NCBI GenBank assembly: GCA_009746045.1
Contig: RPFO01000454.1
Coordinates: forward strand, 1 to 36,149
Length of the DNA stretch: 36,149 nt
Reading direction: 5' to 3'
Source: Mesostigma viride
Taxonomy: Eukaryota > Streptophyta > Mesostigmatophyceae > Mesostigmatales > Mesostigmataceae
Below the pieces are notes generated by a model. The model saw nothing but the letters and a program-made list of their open reading frames with translations, made no database searches and was not told the origin of the DNA. Made by a program: the position numbers and the translations under genes. Positions 1 through 9,785 of the stretch are shown in pieces (position 1 is the first letter of the stretch; each line of letters begins with the position of its first letter).

Positions 1-170
1 TATGTCAAGGATCTGATTTCTTTTCCTCTTGCGTATATTGTGTCGGTTTGCTTTATTTCTTGCAGGGACCACGAGAGTAAAATGCAAGCGGTTCCACTTT
101 CAAGTCAGCATGTGACGCCCTGTCGACCGGCCCGCTTTGTTAGCTAGCTACCATATAGTATTTGATGACA

Positions 171-320
171 GGCATTGAATGCGGAAGATGTCATAACGCC
201 ATAACAGACTGTGTTGAACAGGCATTGAATGCCGAAGATGTCATAACGCCATAACAGACTGTGTTGAACAGGCATATTTGAATGCCGAAGATGTACATAA
301 CGCCATAACAGTGTTGAATA
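171..320. repeat. Tandem repeat, 50-bp unit, about 3 copies
   Basis: The unit starts GGCATTGAATGC and contains CATAACGCCATAACAG. The first two units are exactly 50 bp apart (171 and 221). The third carries small insertions (GGCATATTTGAATG) and a short deletion near its end. It lies internal to the right end of CACTA-like element 1. Confidence 0.9.
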
Positions 321-485
321 GTTGAATCAACGGGTTCTTGCAGCTGTAAACATTAAAATTATTCAAACATTTAATGAAAAAATCATTATTGTTCGTGCTG
401 TTTTGAACAGCGGTTGTTACTGGCACTGCATGCATGTGTCTGCTGCCAGCATATTGCATTATGGGTGTGTTTTTCAGCGCTGTGT

Positions 486-800
486 TTTTCTCACTTTTCT
501 CACTTTTCTCACGTCCTGTTTTTCTCACTTTTCTCACTTTTCTCACGTCCTGATTTTCTCACTTTTCTCACGTTTCACACCTCCCGTTTTTCTCACTTAT
601 CTCACGTCCTGTTTTTTGAGATTTTTCTCACGTTTTTCCCCTTTTTTCACCTTTTTGGGGCAATCTCACCCGGGTGAGAAACGTGTTTTCTCACCCATTC
701 TCACCCTTTTTTCTCACCTTTCTCACCCATTCTCACCCATTTCTCACCCTTTTTCTCACCTTTCTCACCCTTTTTCTCACCATTTCTCACCCATTCTCAA
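486..800. repeat. Subterminal TCTCAC repeat array of CACTA-like element 1
   Basis: More than thirty copies of TCTCAC separated by T-rich or C-rich spacers run up to the terminal inverted repeat at 802-816. Long open frames through it (for example 322-888 plus) are translations of the repeat and not genes. Confidence 0.85.
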
Positions 801-816
801 AGCCGAGTTCCTAGTG

Positions 817-1641
817 TGGGAGGAGCATCGCCGGCAGGGCCAGCAGGGGCTGGCCGAGCGGCGATGTCCTTCATCGCCTGAGCAGTGATGCCGGCGGTGT
901 TCTGCAAGCATTCGATGGCTATGGCATTGTCCAGTGCAGGCGCTTGTCGATGGCGAGAAGCTGGGCCGTGAGGGCGTCGGTTGTGGTGGAGGTGGAGGCG
1001 AGGAGCTTGGAGGTGGCGGTGGTGGTGGAGGAGAGGATGGGAAGCTCGGCAGCCAACGTGCCGCCCATGGCCGCCACATCTGCGGCCAGGGGTGTCACGT
1101 GCTGTTCGATGGCGTTGTTGATGATGGAGCGAATTTCGGAGGTGGAGGGGGGGCCCAGATGTCGGCGACAGAGCGCCCGAGGAGGCAGCAGAGGGCGAGG
1201 AGCTGAAGGCGGGGGCGGGAGTAGCTGGACAGATCCGACGGGGAATCCATGCGGGTAGGCATAATGATGCGGCCTTGGACGTAAAAGTGCTTGCACAGGG
1301 CAAGAAGCGAGGTGCGCGACCCAAAGAACACGGCGTTCATAAACTGGATGGGATTTGCGCGGCCTTGTGTCCACCATGTAGCTGATTTGGCGTCAAAGTC
1401 TATTTCTTTCCAGTCCGGCTCGTCAGGGGGCGGATGCTCAGGGCGGCTACGTTTAGGCTCTGGCGATGCAGAGGGCGAGGCAAGTCCGTGAGGGGGCTGG
1501 GCAACCACCATGCAGTGCACGACTAGTGTCACCATTGCCGTCCGGGCTTGAGGGCGAGTCTGCTGCCAGGGCTGCAGACGTATTTTCATTGCCGAGCGCA
1601 GCCGCCAGGCTGCGTTGCGTCGAGGCGCGTTTATTCGCCAT
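817..1641 (-). pseudogene. ORF1-like repeat protein, copy A (N-terminal part)
   Basis: The minus-strand frame opens at ATG 1641 with KRASTQRSLAAALGNENTSA, the same start as copies at 3457 and 22474. It continues, with at least two frame changes, through a proline/serine-rich part (PKRSRPEHPPPDEPDWKEID) and a conserved block (SRTSLLALCKHFYVQGRI). It then reaches a helical, coiled-coil-like part containing EQHVTPLAADVAAMGGTLAA and ends at 817 where CACTA-like element 1 is inserted. Copy B (2047-3457) shows what is missing: the basic C-terminal domain. The family is not identified with certainty. The coiled coil followed by a basic RNA-binding-like domain suggests a non-LTR retrotransposon ORF1 protein. 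It is clearly a broken copy. Confidence 0.6.
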
Positions 1642-2046
1642 ATAGTGCGTTATAGCTTTGGAAAATTATAGCAGCATGTGCCGGTCTAAGAAAGACGAAG
1701 CGATTGTGATATTCACAGCTGAATTCGGGGCTCAAACGTGAAAGTTATGAGCTCCGACAGCCATGGCTACCTCGTGGCTCGTGGCTCGTGGCTCGTGGCT
1801 TCTGGGGGGAGCATGCCATGTGGGGGAAGATCATCATGGCTATACGAGAGCTAGGGCATGGCTTCTCAGCAGGGAGGGACTCCCTGCGTGGGCACTGCAT
1901 AATTAAATAAAGCTAAGCATCATCTGTAGGGTGGCTCATCATAGGCACACATGTACATGACTAAAAAGGCTAGGCCTCAGCTGCATGGTATAGTGCCTGT
2001 AGTAGGCGGGCATGTACAAGGCCACCGGTCTAATAACTATTCTACA
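1642..2046 (-). repeat. Leader of copy A joined to 3' untranslated part of copy B
   Basis: There is no gene here. About 1642-1790 is the leader of the repeat family: motifs GTGATATTCACAG, GGCTCAAACGTGAAAG and TTATGAGCTCCG recur near 3520-3570 (same strand) and 21425-21450 and 22390-22410 (opposite strand). About 1900-2046 is the 3' untranslated part of copy B, with a short TTTATTTAATTA tail (in minus orientation) near 1900-1912. Copies B and A are therefore head to tail. A short tandem GGCTCGT repeat lies at about 1776-1800. Confidence 0.55.
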
Positions 2047-3457
2047 CTACTGCTGCTGTATTCCCCTAGGCTGGGGCTTCTGGGGTCGCTGGGGCCGCGT
2101 TGGTCGAGGGGTCGCGTGCCAGGGCTTGTGGCCGACGTAGATGGCCGCCCCCTTCCAGTACACCCGCTGGCCTGCCTTGGTCTGCCGGAGCTGGAGGTAG
2201 GTCGGCCATAGCTCCCGTCGCCGTTGTTACTGTGCCAGGGTCAAGTCGTCGTCCACGGTGAAGTGAGTCTTCTCGAGCCGCTTGCGGCGTCTGAGAAACG
2301 AAATCTTGTCCGCTGGGCTCTCAAAGATGAGAAGAAGCGGAGGCGCCCCTGCCTTACCCCGCGCGCGGGGGAGGCGGTGGGCGGTCAGCTTGATCTCACC
2401 AAGAAGGCCCGTGCGTGCAAGGATTTTGCTCTCAAACGCACGTGCAAGCTTCTCGGAATTCTCACCTTCTTCCATGTCGAAGTTCTTGAGTATGGCGTTG
2501 AGGCTGCGCTTGGCGAGCTCGGCCTCCTCGCGGATGTCTGACCAGCGTCTGCCGCTGGAGCTGGGCTGCGACGGCGGAGGTGGTGGAGGTGGTGTGTTGC
2601 TTAAGCATGTCCGCCCAGGTCGTGATGGGAGGAGCATCGCCGGCCAGGCCAGCCGGGGCTGGCTTGGCGGCAATGTCCTTCACTGCCTGGGCGGTGAGGC
2701 CTGCTGTGTTCTGCAGGACCTCGATAGCGATTGCATTATCCTTGAGGCGCTGGTCGATGTCGCGGAGCTGGGCGGTGATGGATTCGGTGGAGGCGGAGGG
2801 GGGGGGGGTGGAGGCGAGGAGCCTGGTGGCGGTGGCGGTGGGGATGGTGGGAAGCTCAGCAGCCAGTGTGCCTCCAATTGCCGCCACATCTGCGGCAAGG
2901 GGGGTCACGTGTTGCTCGAAAGCTTGGGTGCAGATGGTGGCTTCGGTGGGGAAGGTGGGCGGGGGCGGTGGGGAAGCCCAGATCGCGGTTTTGGAGCGTC
3001 CAATTAACAAGGGAGCAGAGGGCGAAGCGTTGGAGCTTGGGGCGATTCATGCGGTGAATGATGGGGAGAGCCTCGGCGGGGTCGGCAATCTTGCCATCAC
3101 CAGGCCAGCGACCGCGGTTGTGGGACGTGAGGTGCACGCACAGGGCTAGAAGCGAGGCGTGCGTGCCTAAAAACACGTCTTCCATGAAGTACGCTGGGCT
3201 GCGTTGCCAGTAGCTGGAGGAGTTGATGTCGAAGGTGATCTCTTCCCAGGGCGGCTCAGCAGAGCGACTGCGCTCTTAGGTTCAGGCGATGCAGATGGCG
3301 AGGCAAGCCCGGGGGCTGGGCGAGCACCAGTGCACGACTAGTGTCGCCGTTGCTGTCTGCATGGGCCGGGGGGCGAAGCTGCAGCCGAAGCTGCAGGCGT
3401 ATTTTCATTGCCGAGCGCAGCCGCCAGGCTGCGTTGCGTCGAGAGGCGTTTGCTCAT
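2047..3457 (-). pseudogene. ORF1-like repeat protein, copy B (near full length)
   Basis: The start is ATG 3457 (KRLSTQRSLAAAL) and the stop is at 2047-2049. Readable blocks in order are an N-terminal Ser/Pro-rich part, HASLLALCVHLTSHNRG, a coiled-coil region (ADVAAIGGTLAAELP and QLRDIDQRLKDNAIAIEVLQ), and a C-terminal domain (PPLLLIFESPADKISFLRRR, then KRLEKTHFTVDDDLTLAQ). An in-frame TAA follows where the plus-strand copy at 21640-21830 has glutamine. Downstream residues remain recognisable (RRRELWPTYLQLRQTK). The FxSPxDKxxFLRRR plus DDDLT-QQQRR pattern resembles the C-terminal domain of L1-type ORF1 proteins (transposase_22), by family knowledge and only loosely. Several frameshifts make this a pseudogene. 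The proline-codon run at 2790-2850 is low complexity. Confidence 0.6.
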
Positions 3458-3620
3458 CGTATATTGCGTAATAGCTTCGGAAAATTATATCAGCATGTGT
3501 GTCGTAGAAAGACGCATCGATTGTGATATTCACGGCTAAATTCGGTGCTCAAACGTGAAAGTTATGAGCTCCGCCGTCAGGGCCATGGATGGCTACCTCG
3601 TGGCAGAGTGGATGTGGTAT
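3458..3620 (-). repeat. Leader sequence of repeat copy B
   Basis: This segment is homologous to 1642-1790 and, inverted, to 21395-21454 plus 22379-22473. It contains GAAAGACGCATCGATTGTGA and CTCAAACGTGAAAG. It probably holds the internal promoter or 5' untranslated part of the family. The uninterrupted GTTTGAGCACCGAATTTAGC (minus orientation, about 3530-3555) is the empty-site reference for the insertion at 21455. Confidence 0.6.
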
Positions 3621-3934
3621 TGAAACTGGGCTGGGACCAGTACTAAGGTCATCCAGCAACATCTGGACGTTTATATATATTAAATATATAATAATTACTT
3701 ACAGCAGAGTGAAATCACTCAAAGCAAAGCAAACGCCCAGGCGTTTACATATATCATGCATGTCATGACTGAGCAAGACGAAACTAGCTGAGCACTGCCC
3801 TCATGAAAATGTCGACTGATGATGGCCGTCTAGAGTAGAGAAAATTCGGCCCTTCTAAGCCGAGTTTGCACTAGCTGCTGCCTGCTAGCCAGCTTATTTA
3901 AATTATAATATGATGACTCCATTAGCTTTTGTAT
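3621..3934. other. No gene seen
   Basis: This is AT-rich sequence without a supported ORF. The stretch 3635-3680 (TTGAAACTGGGCTGG and CCAGCAAC) resembles 19145-19185, so it is probably more of the same repeat family's flanking sequence. Confidence 0.4.
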
Positions 3935-4178
3935 TAATTAATTAATTAATAGACACGTGACTGCGTCACGTGAGCATAAGTCCCCACTAGTGGGAGGGGA
4001 ACATGGGATGGAATGGATTGTATAAGCTATCTAGGTCCTAGTTACAGGGGTGTGGGCACCACGGCCCGAATCGCTATGAATGCCATACTTGGTCACACGC
4101 GGAGCCCCCACAGGCTTTGGGGTGGTCTCCTTCATCACTACTTGCCATCTATCCTTGCGCACCATCTGCGCCTCCATA
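3935..4178 (-). mobile_element. 3' end of a non-LTR-like element (minus strand) with hairpin and ATTA tail
   Basis: Read on the minus strand, an open frame enters from the CACTA insertion point at 4178 (MEAQMVRKDRWQVVM, later GRGAHTPVTRT) and stops at 4031-4033. About 60 bp of untranslated sequence follows, then the hairpin CACGTGACGCAGTCACGTG (3954-3972), then an (ATTA)n tail. The same hairpin followed by an AATTAATT tail ends the element copy at 21455-22378, so this is a shared 3' terminus. The 5' continuation should lie at 18364 onward, on the other side of the CACTA insertion, but I could not join one clean frame across. Confidence 0.6.
3954..3972 (-). repeat. 3'-terminal hairpin of the non-LTR-like family
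   Basis: The 8-bp perfect stem CACGTGAC/GTCACGTG has a 3-nt loop and lies next to (ATTA)n. An identical hairpin lies at 22339-22357 in the opposite orientation. In LINE/SINE families a 3' hairpin plus a short tandem tail is the usual recognition signal for reverse transcription; that role is inferred here. Confidence 0.75.
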
Positions 4179-4192
4179 CACTAGGAAGTCGG
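4179..4192 (+). repeat. Left terminal inverted repeat of CACTA-like element 2
   Basis: CACTAGGAAGTCGG pairs perfectly with 18350-18363. Confidence 0.9.
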
Positions 4193-4202
4193 AAAAAATT
4201 CG

Positions 4203-4605
4203 TCCTGAGATCTCTTGAGATTCTCCTGAGTTTTTTTTTGACAAATCTTGAGAAATCCTGAGAAATCCTGAGATGTCCTGAGAATATCTTGAGATTGTCC
4301 TGAGATTAATCCTGAGTTTTCCTGAGATTGTCCTGAGATTCATCCTGATATTTCGTCTTCACAAAATCTGGTAAGTGCACACCTCGGGTCCTGAGATTCT
4401 GGTGAAAAACTCAGGTCTTGAGATTTTGACTTTGTAGTGAAAATCTCAGGACAAAATCTCAGGACAATCTCAGGACAATCTCAGGACAATCTCAGGACAA
4501 AATCTCAGGACAAACTCAGGACAAAAAAAACGAGTCGAATCTCAAGAAATTCTCAGGACAATCTCAGGACAAAAAAACGTGTAGAATCTCAAGAAAATCA
4601 AGAAC
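4203..4605. repeat. Left subterminal repeat array (CTGAGAT then ATCTCAGGA)
   Basis: From about 4203 to 4360 the motif is mostly TCCTGAGAT. From about 4395 to 4605 it switches to the reverse complement ATCTCAGGACA, repeated about ten times. The array as a whole can fold back on itself. Such arrays are binding sites for CACTA-encoded proteins in characterised elements. Confidence 0.85.
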
Positions 4606-4961
4606 ATGCACAGGCGAATTCTCCAGCCATTCTGGGACAAAAAAATGGTGTTATCAGGGACCGTCAGAAATACAACCATGCAAGATGATTACAACAGGGG
4701 CATGACTCACAATCAGTGCATTTATTACATTGATAAATATCATGTTACAGCTTGCATACATCATCCACAGCAAACATGCTGTCAACTGACATTCGTAGTC
4801 ATGTCTTGCTGAAAGGGAAAAACTGATTCATTCTTGGAATCAGGGAAGTTTGTGTACATCTTCACACAATTCTTCACGAGAAGAGTTCTCATGCCTCTCC
4901 CATACTGTTCAGAGTCCGCATGTTTCGTTCTACGTCTTCCTGCACGTAGGAGCACAATTAA
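4606..4961. other. Internal CACTA sequence without gene
   Basis: No supported ORF or repeat is present between the subterminal array and the piggyBac-like insertion. Confidence 0.4.
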
Positions 4962-6657
4962 CCCCTAAATGGGCAGAAATACTGCCGATGCATCGGCTGT
5001 AACTTCACAATTTTGCAAACCAGATGCCATCCAACCCACCCATATCCAATGGCTGTCCTTGGGGCCAAGCATGTCCATGAGTTGCCCTTCGGGTTGGTAT
5101 ATCACAACCTTACATATATGCAGGGTAGGCCATGTATAACTGCCTTCAAAGTCAGGGGGTCAAAACGAGCGTTTTCATTTTGGGTAGAATGTGCATTTTG
5201 AATTATGTTGTAAGAGCTAGGCACCTACCACTTCAGGGATGATAAACAATTAGTTGCTGAACAGTTTGAGCCATTGGGGTCATCATTTGGGTGGGTATAC
5301 CAGCAGTTACACCCAGTACAGCCCATAGGGGTACGGTTGGTAAAAAGCAACCAAGGGGTAGGAGTGGGCATACTACCTACTAATACCTACTAATATGGCC
5401 CCCAACCATGCCACACAATACATTTCGCTTCCACAATGATGGGGAAACATAACTGCATCATCACACTGCCCTTACATGGCACCTATGTGCAGGTGCCACC
5501 TTGTCCATGCACGTAGGTAACGTGGTGCGGATACCCTACGCAAGGCATGCATTCTAGGAGGCAGCCACCAACAAACTAGTGATTTTAAGCCTATTTCAGC
5601 TTGCCCTAGCAAGGATAAACTAGGCCTAAGCTGCTATAGCTTGCCAGGTGATGGCCAGCACACCTGGTGGCACATGCTGACAATGGGAAGCTTCTACTCA
5701 CCGGTTACATGCTTGATGATGCCACAGAGACCAGCCAACTGCCTCACACTCATGCAATATGTGTGTGGGAAATGTATAACAAACATATATGGAGGTATTC
5801 AAACCCATACAGCCTCTAAAACTTATCACCATCACCCTGTGCCAGGTCAACTGACTGAGGGAAGCATCTAAGAAGGGTGTTTTAGAAAGGGGCCAGGCCA
5901 GGGTCAAGAAAGAGCATGAATAGTGCAAAAAGAATGTGCTACACAAGCTAGAACGTATATATAAACGTCAAACATCGATAGGAAAACGATGCTTAAGCTT
6001 TACCAGGCATGGATGGCGTTACCTTGGCCCAGGCGGTGGCCGCAAAATGGCGCATTTCGGCACACCAAAGTTGTGCAGCATGGTCGCTGGATTCGGCGAT
6101 TTCTGGCCACCCTTGAACGTTTACGACTACTATGTATCATAAAAAGTACAAAGAAACCGATATATCCTTTAAAATACGCCGGAAAGGTATTGCTGTCAAC
6201 GTTTCTATCGTCCGGCCTGATCGCAGTTTTTTCCAGCAAGAACGCTGCCGACACCTATCAAATGGCATTCCCGCGCACCAAAAATTGGCCTGTATGATCT
6301 TTAGGACGTTTAAAATCAATACCCTAAGTTTGGCCAGAAAATTCGAACGCAAACGTAAATGCCATGCGTGGGCGCAAGCCGCCATGGCCAGGTCGTCGTT
6401 TTCCGGAATGCACGTTGTACGTGAAAAAGTACCCTGACCCCTTGTACTTTGACCGGCCAGAACACCTCTATAACTTTGTCAGAAGTATGCAAACCCTAGT
6501 ACCATGCTGTGAGGAAAATTATAAACTTTCGATCTTCTCAGCTAAACGTTTCCTAATTCTCAATAGTTTTCGCGGCATTTGGTCCCCCGAGAAGGGGCCG
6601 ACGTGTCGGCTGTAACTCAGTTTTAGGCGGAAAATCGGCAGCCAGACCATTTAGGGG
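4962..6657. mobile_element. piggyBac-like non-autonomous element (1,696 bp)
   Basis: The ends are CCCCTAAATGG (4962-4972) and its reverse complement CCATTTAGGGG (6647-6657). They are flanked by TTAA at 4958-4961 and 6658-6661. TTAA target duplication with termini starting CCC is diagnostic of piggyBac-type elements. A direct CGGCTGTAACT motif recurs just inside both ends (about 4996 and 6607). No transposase-like reading frame is visible, and the short ORFs inside are not supported, so it must be mobilised in trans. Confidence 0.8.
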
Positions 6658-6835
6658 TTAAGAAGGACAAAGCAGCAAGGCAGGGCCAGAATCAGAAAGG
6701 CTGCAGGATGTGCAAATGTACACCAAATCCAAAATGACGAGACAGTAAAAAATCACGCTCGTACACGAGACAAAAAAATCGCTTTGTAGTGCAAAAAAAT
6801 GGAATCCTGTGCACCCTGATCGTGAAAACTTACAG

Positions 6836-9785
6836 CTATTCCAAAACTGGCTGGACTCGGTTTGATGCCATGCCTTCTGCCTTCTGGCCATTCAGCAGCT
6901 CGCAGTGTTTTGCTTGTGCCGCGCTGTCCGGGGTATTTTCCTGCACGCAAACAGCAGAGAGTTTGGACCATTGGGTTGCGCAAGTAGTCAGAAAAAGAAT
7001 ACACAACAAAACCGCAATGCAAACTCATCAAGGCATCCACAATTATAAAGATGGTAACATTTCCGTATCTGAGGAGCTGCGGAACTTACACATGGGATTG
7101 GTAGGCTTGAGCAGGATTCTGTCGGTGCAGATCTCTCCGCTTGTTTGTTGATGATGGCGTTCTTCTTGTCGAGCTCCTCTTGCATTTTTTTCAACTGCAA
7201 CATCATGTTGGCAAGCACGGATTCCACCGATGACTCTGGTCCTCCCGTGGAGGGTGGCAGTGGGGCCGGAGGGGCTGGCACGGCCGTGGAGGGTGGCAGT
7301 GGGGCCGGAGGGGCTGGCACGGCCGTGGAGGGTGGCAGTGGGGCCGGAGGGGCTGGCACGGCCGTGGAGGGTGGCAGCTGTGGGGCCAGAGGGGCTGGCA
7401 CGGCCGTGGAGGGTGGCAGTGGGGCCAGAGGGGCTGGCACGGCCGTGGAGGGTGGCAGTGGGGCCAGAGGGGCTGGCACGGCCGGGAGGGTAGCAGTGGG
7501 GCTGGCACATCCGGGGGGGAAGGCACTTGACTCGTGTTCGTTTCTTCTGCCTTTCCAGGCAGGTCGTTCACCGTAACATTGCCCAACATCACCCATGAGA
7601 GCTCGCCAGACCCCTCCTCACCGTAGTGCAATTTCCTCAGATCAAAGCAATACCTTGATTCTGGCTCATCCCCGTTAGGAAACGCAAGCGTCCACGGGGA
7701 CTTGTTCCGTGGCTTGACCATAGCAATGCGGCCTACATCCCACACCAACTCATCCCCCAATCTCAGCTGCTTGCGCGCCTTCAGCAACCATTTTTGAGCT
7801 ATGATGGTGCCAACCGGTACGGTGGTCGTTGTCACCTCTGTTGGAAGAGGCAACACAGTGGCCTGAGGGAGCACCTGCTTGATGTAGTGCATCAACCCCA
7901 GATCTGAGGGTGGTGGGCACTGAGCACGTGTCTTAGGTGCTGTTTGCGGCTGTGGAAGGACGGCAATGTTCTCTTCTAGAGGCTGCGGCGATGGCAGGAC
8001 TGGATCATTTGTTGCAGATGGGGACTTGGTCTCTGTTGATCCGCGCCGGGCCTTGGAAACTGGCGCTGGTGTCATGCCCTTCCTCTTTGAAGAAGCCTGC
8101 GAAGGCACTGCACACATCAATTGCAAAAGAGAGACTTTGTTGGGATCATAAAAACAAACAGGGAATGCATTTACAAATGGGAAACGGGGAAGCTGCTGGT
8201 GAATGGGGGTTATGTATGCTATGGTGGCAAACGAACATAGCAAGGTCTTAATAAGGTTGAGCGAAAAGAATATTAGAGTGCATCGTCAGTGCAGAAACTG
8301 AGATACTTGCTAAGTAAAATACAGGTATGCCAATGCAAAAAGAGACAAGAATAAAACAACCACGATTGGAAGTGATCTGATATTACTTACAGGGAATGGC
8401 CTGCTGCGTCACAGGTTCATCACCAGCAGCCCCCGGAGTGGGCTGGGGCAGGGCCTTTGAATCGATACATGGAGATTCGCATGCCAGCAGAAGCGATAAT
8501 TGCTTCGAATAGTGGGGCTTCACATTTGGACCTGGTTCAGGTGCCAGGATGGGCACCAGCACCGGTGTCACTGTGCCAGCCACGTCCACGGCTGGATGAA
8601 AAAGGAAAGACACATGCAATTAAAGAAGTCAAAAGTCAGCTTGAATGAAACACAAAGAAAACCAATATACACAAAACGTGTGGGACTTCATAAAGATAAT
8701 AATGCACAAAGTTGAAGGGTAAATACAGGCAAATTGATACGTTGTAAGTTTCCATGAAGCAACAGTAAGGCCCGTATACCAAAGGGGAAAAAAAGGGAAC
8801 TTACGTGCCAGCACGTGGGCAGATGGACAGCCTGGCATGGGTGGTGGTGGCATGGCCACGAGAGGGGGTGCCGGCACGGCGCTCATCTGCTGGTCGAACT
8901 GCGCGTTGATAGCGTCGATTTGGGCCTGCAAAGCTGCAATCTTGGCGGCCCTTTCAGCCTCGAGGGCTGGAGGCAGCTGCATGGTCCCGGCGGTGACTGC
9001 AGCAGGCTTGGCTTTTGACGACGACCTGCCGGTTGCAGTTTTCTTTGCTTTTTGGACGCCCAGCTGTGGTGTTCACCATGAAGAACAAAGCACAGCATCC
9101 GAAGGAACATAATAATGCACTCGATCAGAAAACTATCGATGGCCATACGGCGAGTAGAAAGTACGGTTGCACTACAGATTGCTGACTGCACTCGTCATAC
9201 ACAACGGATGCATACCAAGACACGGCAGTTCATGAGTATTCTTTGTTTAATTACCTGTTTGGGCTGGTTGGTTACGCAGGCAAGCGGGGCACGTTGCTGT
9301 TCAGCCTTAGCCACTCTGTTGGCCAATCTCTTTGCCGCTAGCTGCGCCTCGTGCTTTCGGATGTATAGACGCCTCGCTAGCTCCCTTTCAACTATCGCTT
9401 CAGGCTCAGCCAAAGCAGGAGGATCGGGGAGAGACTTCACTGCGGTTGTGGCCTCTGTCGGTCCGTTTAGGACTTCATTCAGTTTCCTGCTGCTCTCCGC
9501 CGCAACGGCTGCAGAGTACATGGCCTTTGCATCATTTAACTCGTCCTGGGCCAGTAGAGGTAAGAATTCAGAACAAATCGCCTTGATCCGAGCACAAACA
9601 TCCTTCAGCAGTTCTTGATCTTGGTCCTTCTTTGCTACACCCTCCAGCAACCACTCCTTCGATTGCGCCGCGACGACTTCCCTAAGAGTCCGCAGCCGAC
9701 AATCGGCTTGCACATGCTTAAGAGGGTGTTCCTCTACCGCCTTGGCGGCACGAAATTTGGCCCACTTTTGCAGATCAGCCACCAT
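6836..9785 (-). CDS. CACTA second gene: proline-rich, coiled-coil protein (5 exons, one frameshift)
   Basis: Proposed minus-strand exons are 9255-9785, 8805-9063, 8391-8591, 7090-8107 and 6836-6940. Donors are GTAATT, GTAAGT, GTAAGT and GTAAGT. Acceptors are CACAG, TCCAG, GTGCAG and GTGCAG. Phases agree throughout, apart from one missing base near 7490. Start is ATG 9785 ([19 protein letters not shown]) and stop TAG 6836. The roughly 700-residue product has an alanine/lysine-rich helical N-terminus, a coiled-coil segment in exon 2 ([20 protein letters not shown]), proline-rich linkers, and a conserved-looking block in exon 4 ([20 protein letters not shown]). It then has six 13-residue proline-rich repeats and a final coiled coil ([20 protein letters not shown]). 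I recognise no catalytic domain. Its position, divergent from the transposase in the same element, suggests the accessory role of TnpA-like proteins (binding subterminal repeats); this is inference. Confidence 0.6.
7247..7500 (-). repeat. 39-bp coding minisatellite (13-residue proline-rich repeat)
   Basis: About six and a half units encode [13 protein letters not shown] in exon 4 of the second CACTA gene. One unit carries an in-frame extra codon (PQLPPST). The first unit lacks one base, causing the frame break. Frames on the opposite strand and in the other two phases are also open across it, which produces misleading ORFs. Confidence 0.9.

Larger units (their letters stand above)
1..816. mobile_element. 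CACTA-like DNA transposon 1, right end (cut by window edge)
   Basis: The segment ends at 816 with GCCGAGTTCCTAGTG, whose reverse complement CACTAGGAACTCGGC matches the terminus of the complete CACTA-like element at 4179 at 13 of 14 positions. Inside the end lies a dense subterminal array of TCTCAC motifs (about 486-800), as expected for CACTA elements, where such arrays bind the transposase or accessory protein. The flanking sequence from 817 onward is homologous to 2626 onward, so the element was inserted inside a copy of a repeat-family ORF. No transposase domain is recognisable in the visible part. A splice-acceptor-like TTTCTTGCAG near 55-64 could precede a last exon, but that is weak. 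Confidence 0.75.

Noticed and set aside
322-888. 188-residue plus-strand ORF and overlapping frames
   Set aside because: It is a translation of the TCTCAC subterminal array; it has no domain and its composition is purely repeat-driven.
2225-2235. In-frame TAA at a glutamine position as evidence for a non-standard genetic code
   Set aside because: Other frames in the window use TAA, TAG and TGA as ordinary stops, and copy C has TGA at an expected arginine codon; decay of a repeat copy explains both.
2790-2960. Glycine- or proline-rich ORFs on the plus strand
   Set aside because: They are antisense reads of the proline-rich part of ORF1-like copy B.
4962-6657. Several 60-100-residue ORFs inside the piggyBac-like element
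   Set aside because: They conflict between frames, lack domains and show no coding bias; none resembles a transposase.
7230-7510. Regularly spaced repeats that might suggest a CRISPR-like array
   Set aside because: Units are contiguous 39-bp coding repeats without unique spacers, in a spliced eukaryotic gene.
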